In this document: piece after piece, positions 1 through 7,446 of the stretch
Numbering within the stretch: position 1 is the first letter of the stretch
Layout: each line of letters opens with the position of its first letter
Origin: Klebsiella indica
Lineage (GTDB): Bacteria; Pseudomonadota; Gammaproteobacteria; Enterobacterales; Enterobacteriaceae
Length of the DNA stretch: 64,000 nucleotides
Reading direction: 5' to 3'
NCBI RefSeq assembly: GCF_005860775.1
Contig: NZ_VCHQ01000002.1
Coordinates: 1-64,000 of the forward strand
Program-made: the position numbers and the translations under genes
Notes under the pieces: model-generated
What the model was told of the DNA's origin: nothing
Databases searched by the model: none
What the model saw: the letters and a program-made list of their open reading frames with translations, nothing else

Positions 1-351
1 ATACTGACCGACAGAGGCACTGAGTTCTGCGGCAAAGTGGAGCAGCATGATTACCAGCTTTATCTGGCGATAAATGACATTGAGCATACGAAAACGAAGG
101 CAATGTCACCGCAGACCAACGGCATCTGCGAGCGGTTCCATAAAACGATACTGAACGAGTTTTATCAGGTGACGTTCCGCAAAAAGTTATATGGCGATCT
201 TGAAGCATTACAATCGGATCTTGATGAATGGCTGGCTCACTATAATAATGAGCGAACCCATCAGGGGAAAATGTGTTGCGGCCGGACGCCAATAGAAACG
301 TTACTTGATGGAAAACGCATCTGGGCTGAGAAAAATTTAAGCCAGATGTAA
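1..351 (+). mobile_element. C-terminal part of an IS481/IS3-type transposase (cut by window start)
   Basis: The frame is open from base 1 and ends at TAA 349-351, about 116 residues. It is the end of an rve/DDE integrase domain: LTDRGTEF near the start carries the second catalytic Asp, and NGICERFHKT carries the downstream catalytic Glu. The YNNERTHQGK segment is typical of IS481/IS3-group transposases. This enzyme would cut and join the ends of its own insertion sequence. The upstream part of the element lies outside the window, so it cannot be told whether the transposase is intact. Family membership is clear from the motifs; IS481 versus IS3 is judged from memory of related proteins. Confidence 0.85.
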
Positions 352-400
352 TCTGACAGATACCTGTATAAATAACCGGTAACTGTCAGATCAGGTCTGA
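351..400. repeat. Probable right end of the insertion sequence
   Basis: A 9-bp inverted repeat (ATCTGACAG at 351-359, CTGTCAGAT at 383-391) directly follows the transposase stop. The stretch after it (to about 400) reads outward like an IS terminal inverted repeat. The exact last base and any target-site duplication cannot be fixed because the left end is outside the window. Confidence 0.5.
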
Positions 401-606
401 GCTAATACAGCTGATGCAACAAGCTGCTTCAGTCTCTGTAGGCTATCGATTGTGCAGTTATCAATGTGGCAGCCTGCATCAGTCCCGATACGTTCAAGTA
501 ACTCGATTAAATGGATATGGATTAGCTGTTTTGAAGCTGTTTCCTGAGCAGAATCAACGAGATTTTGAGGTTGCTCTGCAATAATATCTTCCAGTGTTCT
601 GCCCAT
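391..606 (-). pseudogene. Small unknown protein truncated by the insertion sequence
   Basis: ATG at 604-606 is preceded by a strong ribosome site (AAAGGAG about 6 nt upstream), so this looks like a truly translated gene; a longer in-frame start at 642 has no such site. It encodes 71 residues, largely helical and acidic, beginning MGRTLEDIIAEQ. The stop codon at 391-393 and the last few residues (LAQT) lie inside the presumed IS end, so the original C-terminus has probably been replaced by IS sequence. I do not recognise the family. Context (IS, AT-rich surroundings) suggests a remnant of accessory DNA. Confidence 0.45.
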
Positions 607-914
607 TTTTGCTCCTTTGGAGTTGAGTCGCAAAACTTTCACATGTGAAAGTTTTTCCTAGATCTTTATGTTTGGATAGTTTAACCCACTCATAAGTGAA
701 TCATCATACTTCTCATCCTATCCTTTGCTTAGGAAAACTTGTCTTTTGCACCTTAAAAGGGCAATTACAGAGTTTTATCCTTTTTGGTCCCTGTCATACT
801 CTTTACTCACTGTCAGCTCTCGCTGGCTATAGCGGTAGCTGGCCCTAAACAGCAATACCTTACCCTCGGGAGGCTATCTCTCAAGGTACTCCTCCATAAT
901 CACAGGAGATAATT

Positions 915-1049
915 ATGGCCCACTCGATATTCCAAGATCCAGTTGGCGTTTTGTTGATTAGGTGCTGTCGCCGAAAGTGTCAAGATGCTATCTTTACGCT
1001 TAGCGGCGAACACTCCATAGTTCTTGCTCAAATCGTTGACAATATTTGA
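915..1049 (+). CDS. Possible 44-residue protein of unknown function
   Basis: ATG at 915 has AGGAG 6 nt upstream and the frame runs to TGA at 1047-1049. The peptide begins MAHSIFQDPV and contains an RCCRRKC patch. Short phage or phage-satellite proteins often look like this, but I cannot name a family. It lies in an AT-rich, otherwise gene-free stretch next to the IS-disrupted gene. The ribosome site is the main support; translation is uncertain. Confidence 0.3.
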   Translation: MAHSIFQDPVGVLLIRCCRRKCQDAIFTLSGEHSIVLAQIVDNI

Positions 1050-1550
1050 GTTTAACTTAACAAAGTTGGCTTTTTTTACAATAAAAGGCAATACTTTTAA
1101 TAGCTTGAATGGCTTTTGGCATAACTTTATGTGAACTGCCATTCTGAGTTTGAAGTTTTTATATGTAAACAAAGCGTTAACTCATTTTTTTGAGTTAACG
1201 CTAGGCTGCTGAAGCGCCGGTTGCAAGCCTGACTTATCCTTACCCAGTAATGGATTTGAGCCTCGGAAGAGGGAGGGGGAGTGTAGCATGTCAGGAAAAG
1301 GCTGGTTGCGGGGAAATAACCTGCTTTGGGCCAGCCATTGCAGGTTTCATCGGGTTAAGCCTGATTGGTTGAATCATTGTTCATCGTGGGTTTCCGGATA
1401 TCTATGGCTCAAGGTTATTCTGGAGCCTTACCAATATTTATACCCGCCATACTCCAGGTTGCAGGCGCGCCGTCTTCTGAGCGACGCGTCTCATCCATGA
1501 GACTCGTTCTTTCGGAAACGGCACAATCTGGTTCTATCACCCCCGGCAGA
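1050..1550. other. Stretch without a supportable gene
   Basis: Open frames here are short, lack good ribosome sites and resemble no known family. A few membrane-like codon runs around 1310-1440 in several frames suggest a decayed gene but do not add up to one. The stretch separates the IS/remnant zone from the amino-alcohol module and includes the region downstream of the phospho-lyase gene. Confidence 0.5.
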
Positions 1551-2891
1551 TCAGGAGCCTAATCTGGTCAGGCAACGGTCAAGCGCGCTCACCAGCCAGT
1601 CGATATCTTCGGCCTGGAAGCATAGCGGCGGGCGTAATTTAAGGACATTACCGTAAGGTCCGGCCACGGACGTCAGGACAAACTCTTCGCGCAGCGCTTC
1701 AATAAGATTAAGCGCCAGGGCCTTATTCGGCTGTTTACTTTCCCTGTCGGTGACCAGTTCGAAGCCAATAAATAGCCCGGCGCCGCGTACATCGCCGACG
1801 CATTCGTGCTTATCCTGCAAAGTGCGCAGCGCCGCCAGCAGTTGCTCGCCGATATGCAGGCTATGGGCCTGGAGCTCTTCCTGCTGGATAACGCTCAATA
1901 CCGCCTGGGCCGCAGCCATAGCAACGGGGTTGCCGCCAAAGGTGTTAAAATAGGGAAGCGCGTCGCTGAAAGCCGCCAGCACTTCTCCTTTAGCCATCAG
2001 CCCTGAGACCGGGATGCCGTTGCCCATCGGTTTGCCGGTGGTCACGACATCAGGCACCACATCGTGGCGGGCAAATCCCCAGAATGCCTCGCCGGTACGG
2101 GCAAAACCGGGCTGTACTTCATCGGCGATAAAAATCCCGCCGTTTTTATGGACCACATCGATCGCCTGTTTCAGAAAACCGCGTGGGCCAGGTAAAACGC
2201 CGTCAGAAGAGAAAATGGAGTCAGCCAGGAAACCGGCGAATTTAATGCCGTGAGCCGCCATATCATCAATCTGCTTCTGAATTTCCGCTGCAAACCAGGC
2301 GCCTGGATCGGCGGTCTGGTTACGGTAAAAATCCGGTGGGGCCACCAGGCGCGTTTCAGGCGCCAGGGGCTGGCCGCTGCCCAGAGCAGGCGATACGCCA
2401 GAGGTTAACGCGCTGGTTCCGTGGTAGGCCTCGCGGGAGACAATAATGCCGGTGCCGCCGCTCCAGGCGCGGGCAATGCGAATCGCCAGGTCATTGGCCT
2501 CAGAGCCAGTACACATATACATCGCCCGATTAATTTCGCCGGGAAGCGTGGCGAGGAGTGACTCGCTGTAATCAAGAATATGTTCATGCAGATAGCGGGT
2601 ATGGGTATTTAACTGCATCATCTGCTGGTGAACCGCTTCAATTACCGCCGGATGACAGTGGCCGATACTGGCAACATTGTTGTAAACATCCAGATATTTA
2701 TTCCCCTGCTTATCCCACAAATACTGTCCCTGCCCGCGCACCAGATGAACTGGATTACGGTAAAACAGGCGGTAGGACTCGCCGAGGATCTTGCTGCGTT
2801 TATCGGTTAACTGGCGGATCTCCGGAGCCAGGCTGTCGGCATGTTCAGCGCGAAAGCTATTGGTGTCCATGATGGTTGATCGTACGGTCAT
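1551..2891 (-). CDS. Class III PLP enzyme, probable amino-alcohol-phosphate phospho-lyase
   Basis: A 446-residue fold-type I PLP enzyme. The N-terminal third carries GSEAND (phosphate/substrate loop), the middle carries IADEVQPGFARTG, and TTGKPMGNG holds the Schiff-base lysine. The start at 2891 is chosen because AAGGAG lies 7 nt upstream; 2870 is the next in-frame ATG. The protein most resembles the ethanolamine-phosphate/phosphohydroxylysine phospho-lyase branch rather than true transaminases. Known members convert O-phosphoethanolamine to acetaldehyde, ammonia and phosphate. It lies 33 nt behind an ethanolamine-type permease gene in one operon and near a divergent small-molecule kinase, which fits a kinase/phospho-lyase route. 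Substrate is inferred; hydroxylysine phosphate or 1-amino-2-propanol phosphate are alternatives. Confidence 0.75.
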   Translation of the reverse strand: MTVRSTIMDTNSFRAEHADSLAPEIRQLTDKRSKILGESYRLFYRNPVHLVRGQGQYLWDKQGNKYLDVYNNVASIGHCHPAVIEAVHQQMMQLNTHTRYLHEHILDYSESLLATLPGEINRAMYMCTGSEANDLAIRIARAWSGGTGIIVSREAYHGTSALTSGVSPALGSGQPLAPETRLVAPPDFYRNQTADPGAWFAAEIQKQIDDMAAHGIKFAGFLADSIFSSDGVLPGPRGFLKQAIDVVHKNGGIFIADEVQPGFARTGEAFWGFARHDVVPDVVTTGKPMGNGIPVSGLMAKGEVLAAFSDALPYFNTFGGNPVAMAAAQAVLSVIQQEELQAHSLHIGEQLLAALRTLQDKHECVGDVRGAGLFIGFELVTDRESKQPNKALALNLIEALREEFVLTSVAGPYGNVLKLRPPLCFQAEDIDWLVSALDRCLTRLGS

Positions 2892-2924
2892 AATCACTCC
2901 TTTTATTCAGGCTCTGAGGCAGAC

Positions 2925-4289
2925 TTATTCGTTGGTCGCCGTGACCGGAGAGCTGGCAAGCGCGTTTCTCCGGGCGTGTGTTGTCAGAAAATAGAGGTAA
3001 CCGGCTACCATAAAGGCCAGGAATAACGCGCCAATCTGCGGGTTAAACCACAGCATGGCAGCCAGGCAAACGACAGCGCAGAACAGGGCGATAGCGGGGA
3101 TGAACGGGTAACCCGGCGCCTTGTAGCTGCGGAGTAACGTGGGTTCACTACGGCGCAGCTTAAACAGACTCAGCATGCTCATGATGTACATCACGATAGC
3201 GCCAAAAACGGCCATGGTGATCATCGCGGCGGTCAGGCTCATGCCCTGCAGGCTGATACCATCCGAGAAGATAGCGGCGATACCGATTACGCCGCCGACA
3301 AGTATGGCCCGGTGCGGGGTCTGAAAGCGCGACAGTTTAGACAATGCCGGGGGCAGATAACCGGCGCGGGCAAGAGCATAGAACTGGCGGGAATAGCCCA
3401 TAATAATGCCGTGGAAGCTGGCGATCAGGCCAAACAATCCGATCCAGACCAGCATGTGCATCCAGCGGGAATCGTTGCCGACCAGCATTTTCATCGCCTG
3501 AGGAAGCGGATCGTTAATATCAGAGAGAGTACGCCAGTCTCCGGCCCCACCAGCCAGCACCATTACGCCTACCGCGAGGACAACCAGCGTGATGATGCCG
3601 CCGATATAGGCTCTGGGGATTGTCCGGCGCGGGTCTTTGGCCTCTTCTGCCGCCATTGCCGCCCCCTCGATAGCGAGAAAAAACCAGATGGCGAAAGGGA
3701 TAGCCGCAAAAATACCGGACACGGATGCCGCAGAGAAACTATCGCTGCCCGCCCAGCCGTGGGCGACAAAGTTAGCCAGACTGAAACCAGGTGCGACAAC
3801 GCCCATAAAGACAAGTAATTCGATTACCGCCAGCAATGTGACCAGCAGTTCGAAGGTCGCGGCGATACTGACCCCGACAATATTCAGCCCCATAAAGATG
3901 AGATACGCGCAGACGGCGATCAGTTTTGGGTTAAGTTCCGGGAACTGGACATTAAGGTAAGCGCCAATCGCCATGGCAATGGCGGGCGGGGCGAAAACAA
4001 ATTCAATCAACGTCGCGATACCGGCAATCAGGCCGCCGGTATCGCCAAATGCACGGCGACTATATGCGAATGGCCCACCGGCTTGCGGGATCGCGGTGGT
4101 CAGTTCGGTAAAACTAAAAATAAAGCAGGTATACATCAGGGCAATAAATAATGTGGTAACCAGAAAGCCCAGAGTGCCTGCCACTCCCCAGCCATAACTC
4201 CAGCCGAAATACTCTCCGGAAATCACCAGTCCGACAGCAATTCCCCACAATTGCAGGGCTCCGAGAGTAGGTTTAAGTTTGTTTTTCAT
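2925..4289 (-). CDS. APC-family permease, ethanolamine-permease type
   Basis: A 454-residue inner-membrane amino acid/polyamine/organocation transporter with about 12 hydrophobic segments. The opening segment (LWGIAVGLVISGEYFGWSYG) is characteristic of the ethanolamine permease subgroup (Eat type). Later segments carry FTELTTAIPQAGGPFAY and a Glu-rich AAEEAKDPRR loop. ATG 4289 is preferred over 4313 because GGGGA lies about 8 nt upstream. It is the first gene of the operon with the downstream phospho-lyase (33 nt gap) and is divergent from the kinase gene across a 244-nt promoter region. It likely imports the amino alcohol that the kinase phosphorylates. Substrate is inferred from subgroup and neighbours. 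Confidence 0.8.
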   Translation of the reverse strand: MKNKLKPTLGALQLWGIAVGLVISGEYFGWSYGWGVAGTLGFLVTTLFIALMYTCFIFSFTELTTAIPQAGGPFAYSRRAFGDTGGLIAGIATLIEFVFAPPAIAMAIGAYLNVQFPELNPKLIAVCAYLIFMGLNIVGVSIAATFELLVTLLAVIELLVFMGVVAPGFSLANFVAHGWAGSDSFSAASVSGIFAAIPFAIWFFLAIEGAAMAAEEAKDPRRTIPRAYIGGIITLVVLAVGVMVLAGGAGDWRTLSDINDPLPQAMKMLVGNDSRWMHMLVWIGLFGLIASFHGIIMGYSRQFYALARAGYLPPALSKLSRFQTPHRAILVGGVIGIAAIFSDGISLQGMSLTAAMITMAVFGAIVMYIMSMLSLFKLRRSEPTLLRSYKAPGYPFIPAIALFCAVVCLAAMLWFNPQIGALFLAFMVAGYLYFLTTHARRNALASSPVTATNE

Positions 4290-4533
4290 CACTGCATTCC
4301 CCGTCTGTGCCATAGAAGAAATGTGACGCCGTTAACGCTGGCACATTGATAATGGCCCGCTAAACGGGGAAAAACTTGACCGTAAAAAACAGATGACTGC
4401 AGGCTAATGTCAACTCCAGGTGTGAACAGGGGGAAATGCAGGCTGCGGTCAACTTTCTCTGTCGCGTCGTCAAGCCAGTCAAAAAGGTTCAGCGCCATTC
4501 TGAAGTCACCTTCAGAGATAAATGGAGCAGGAC

Positions 4534-5538
4534 ATGAGCGCGAAACAGTACGACACCCTGAGTAACGAAATGATCCTCCGGTTGGCCCATCAGGCGCTGG
4601 CTAACTATCCGCAATACGCTGATGCCACGGTTCGGTTACTGTGCCGATCGGAAAATGCCACCCTGCAGGTGACGCATTCCGGTAACCGGTTCGCGCTGCG
4701 TATTCATCGCGGTGATTATCATGATCGTCAGGATATTGAAAGTGAACTGCTGTGGCTCGACGCCCTGCGCGATGCCGGTATTGCGGTGCCGGAAGCGATC
4801 GCGGATGACCGGGGCGAACGGATTCAGCGGTTGCCCCTGGCCGACGGAAGCCAACGCTATGGCGTATTATTTCACTGGATTGACGGGGAAATGCCGACAA
4901 CCCAGGTCGATCCAACGGCCTTCCGTCAACTGGGACATATTACCGCGCGGTTGCATCAGCACAGCCGTAGCTGGCAAAAGCCCGCGAGTTTTCGCCGTAT
5001 TATCTGGGATCACCAAACCATGGTGTCGGCGGCCAGTCACTGGGGAGACTGGCGGGATGCCCCCGGCCTCGATCCACGGGAACATCCTCTGGTAGAGGAG
5101 ACGATCCGGCATGTCGGTCAGCAGATGACGGAATTTGGTCAGTCGCCGGCGCACTATGGCCTGATTCACGCGGATCTGCGATTAACCAATCTGCTGTTAC
5201 ATCATGGGGAGACTCGCGTAATTGATTTTGATGATTGCGGTATGGGCTGGTATCTGCATGATTTAGCGGCGGCCATCAGCTTTGTTGAGCATCATGCCAG
5301 CGCTCCCCAGTGGATCGAAAACTGGCTAAGTGGCTATGAGCAGGTCGCGCATATCAGCGATCGGGAACTGGCTGTCATCCCGGCAATGTTGATCCAGCGG
5401 CGTATTCAGCTTACCGCATGGGTCGCTTCACATCGGGAAACGGAAATGGCGCGCAGCCTGGGGGATGCCTGGACCAGCCATACCGTGCGTTTGTGTCAAC
5501 GTTACCTGGCCGGCACAGCGTTACCCGTCGGCGTATGA
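4534..5538 (+). CDS. Aminoglycoside-phosphotransferase-fold kinase, probable amino-alcohol kinase
   Basis: 334 residues of the APH/choline-kinase-like fold. The Brenner motif LIHADLRLTN lies near residues 210-219 (catalytic Asp about 214), followed by VIDFDDCG with the metal-binding Asp. The N-terminal lobe has FALRIHRG (ATP-site lysine replaced by Arg) and a GVLFHWIDGE hinge. Start 4534 is set by GCAGGA upstream. Enzymes of this subgroup pair with class III phospho-lyases, as in hydroxylysine kinase plus phosphohydroxylysine lyase. Divergence from the permease and phospho-lyase suggests phosphorylation of ethanolamine or a similar amino alcohol in the cytoplasm. The fold is certain, the substrate inferred. 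Confidence 0.75.
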   Translation: MSAKQYDTLSNEMILRLAHQALANYPQYADATVRLLCRSENATLQVTHSGNRFALRIHRGDYHDRQDIESELLWLDALRDAGIAVPEAIADDRGERIQRLPLADGSQRYGVLFHWIDGEMPTTQVDPTAFRQLGHITARLHQHSRSWQKPASFRRIIWDHQTMVSAASHWGDWRDAPGLDPREHPLVEETIRHVGQQMTEFGQSPAHYGLIHADLRLTNLLLHHGETRVIDFDDCGMGWYLHDLAAAISFVEHHASAPQWIENWLSGYEQVAHISDRELAVIPAMLIQRRIQLTAWVASHRETEMARSLGDAWTSHTVRLCQRYLAGTALPVGV

Positions 5539-5678
5539 GCGCACACTCCTGGCGCATTCTATGGCCGCGATGGTGCAAATAATCCGAAGGTATTTTAATA
5601 AATTGATGATTATAAATAAGATTATGGTTGGTATATTTTTTGCTGGAGAGCTGTCCATGTGTAGCCTCCAGTGGAATA

Positions 5679-6731
5679 ATGACCATGATGCAATCAGATA
5701 GTGTGTTATCTGCGCTCTCCGGAGCGGTGGGTATGCACCGCGGCGTATTATCTGCGGCCGCGACGGGGCTCAGTGATTTCATCGGTTCCCAGGGAGGGGA
5801 TGCTGACCGAATTTTCGGGATTAGCGGCATCAATCCAGAGAGTCTGTCTTGTCCGACCCTGAGCCTGGATCTGGTCAGTTATTGCCGGGTAATGGAGGAG
5901 GCGGCGCATCTGGCCGGTCGTGATAATTTCGGCCTTTATTACGGCCAGCAGTTCCGGCCGCAGTCATTGGGGCTTATCGGTTATATCGGCCTGTGCTCCG
6001 CCACCCTTGAGCAGGCGCTGCGCAACCTGGTCAGCGCCTTTCCGTTTCACCAGCACAACACGCTGATTCAACTGACCGAACGTCATGACAGCTGGCAACT
6101 GGACTATCAGGTCCGCCATGGGGCGATCCTCTCCCGGCGTCAGGACGCAGAGCTTACGCTGGGCATGTTTCTGAACCTTATCCGCCATGCGGCAGGCAAG
6201 CACTGGGCGCCCAGAGAAGTGCATTTTGAACACCCTCGTCCTGAACAGTGGCACGAGCACTGTAAGGTATTTGATGCCCCCGTTTATTTTGATCAGCCGT
6301 TTAATTCCATGATCATTAATAAAGCGGATGTCTCACGCAAAATGCCCGATCACGACCCGATGCTGCTGCTGGTTATGCAGGATGCGATTCGACGCCTGAG
6401 CGCGGTGCCGGTTAACCAGAGCTGCGTTGACCAGACCCGAACCGGCATTCAGCTGCAGCTGGTTAATGGCGAACCGTCGCTGGAGGCTGTTGCTGAAAAG
6501 CAGGGGCTTTCCGCCTGGTCTTTGCAGCGGCGCCTGCGTGAGGAAAACACCAGCTTTAGCGCGCAAGTTGATCATGTGCGTAAAGAGATGGCGACTCACT
6601 ACCTGAAACAGCAGCATTTGTCGGTATCGGAAATGGCGTTGCTACTGGGGTATTCTGAGGTAAGCGCTTTTTCACGGGCGTTTCGTCGCTGGTTTGGTTA
6701 TAGCCCCCGCCACTACCGTAAGTCGCGTTAA
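5679..6731 (+). CDS. AraC-family regulator with N-terminal effector domain
   Basis: 350 residues. The N-terminal two thirds match the arabinose-binding-like domain of the OruR/ArgR type of AraC regulator (segments such as SLDLVSYCRVMEEAAHLAGRD). The C-terminus holds the paired helix-turn-helix domain ending GYSEVSAFSRAFRRWFGYSP, the AraC signature. ATG 5679 follows a GTGGA-like ribosome site; in-frame codons upstream to 5628 lack support. It lies 140 nt behind the kinase in the same direction, so it is the likely regulator of the amino-alcohol module. Regulators of this domain type usually respond to small amines or amino acids. Confidence 0.75.
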   Translation: MTMMQSDSVLSALSGAVGMHRGVLSAAATGLSDFIGSQGGDADRIFGISGINPESLSCPTLSLDLVSYCRVMEEAAHLAGRDNFGLYYGQQFRPQSLGLIGYIGLCSATLEQALRNLVSAFPFHQHNTLIQLTERHDSWQLDYQVRHGAILSRRQDAELTLGMFLNLIRHAAGKHWAPREVHFEHPRPEQWHEHCKVFDAPVYFDQPFNSMIINKADVSRKMPDHDPMLLLVMQDAIRRLSAVPVNQSCVDQTRTGIQLQLVNGEPSLEAVAEKQGLSAWSLQRRLREENTSFSAQVDHVRKEMATHYLKQQHLSVSEMALLLGYSEVSAFSRAFRRWFGYSPRHYRKSR

Positions 6732-7446
6732 TATCGGGATATGAGTTAATTCTCATTAATATGGCGCAGACGGCTATGATAGCCTGTCGTTTCACGCTGC
6801 CGGATGCGCCATGTATTTTCATATCACATCCGCTGACCTTCAGATTCAGTTTTCTGTTATTCAGGAAGAAATATTTCATCGACTGCCGCCCTCCCGCAAC
6901 GCGAATTATGTAGAGTATAAGCTGCTGTATATCTGCGTGATACGCTATTTTTTTATAAAAAACACTGAGGCATATTCAAGTCATCATGCTATGTCGCCAT
7001 AAACAATTGTGGAGACAATATGTGTTAATTATGTTTTTTTAATGTGGATGTAATTCATTTATTTAAAATTTACATCAATAAAAGTAGCGCTAACCATATC
7101 TATCTTTATGTTTTTATTTCATTATTTAATTAAACTCTAAAATGAATAATTATCGACTTGATAATAAAACTCATTTCTAATAACGTTATGTGGCACAATA
7201 ATCCTATTGGTGCTGTTCGGATAACGCTATCAAAGAATAGCGTGGCCCGTTTATATCTTCATTTTGCCAGGGTGATATATCCCTATTTTTGGTGATTAAT
7301 TGCTTATTGCTATCCCGGTATTTTAGCGGGAGGGCTTTGCTATGCCAAAAGCAGAGATGATGCCCTGTGCATGGAAGTCATTACTGTTTATCGGACAGAT
7401 AAAACAGGCGGCCCCGACAGCAATAAAAGAAAACAGGGCATATTCC
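6732..7446. promoter_or_regulatory. AT-rich upstream region of the TonB receptor with Fur-like sequences
   Basis: About 600-700 bp without a convincing gene. Two spots resemble Fur operators: TGAGTTAATTCTCATTAAT near 6743-6761 and TTGATAATAAAACTCATT near 7158-7175, the second with one perfect half site (TGATAAT). A 63-codon frame at 6811-7002 has no good ribosome site. Iron control of the following catecholate-type receptor would be expected, but neither site is a full consensus match. Confidence 0.3.

Noticed and set aside
900..1172. 90-codon minus-strand frame
   Set aside because: No ribosome site or family likeness; the plus-strand 44-codon frame in the same area has a better start signal, though weak overall.
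1551..2891. Ordinary acetylornithine/GABA transaminase
   Set aside because: The neighbourhood (ethanolamine-type permease, APH kinase) and overall likeness fit the phospho-lyase branch better, although the two cannot be separated with certainty by eye.
4289..4498. 69-codon minus-strand frame between permease and kinase
   Set aside because: It overlaps the permease start and lies in the divergent promoter region, with no family features.
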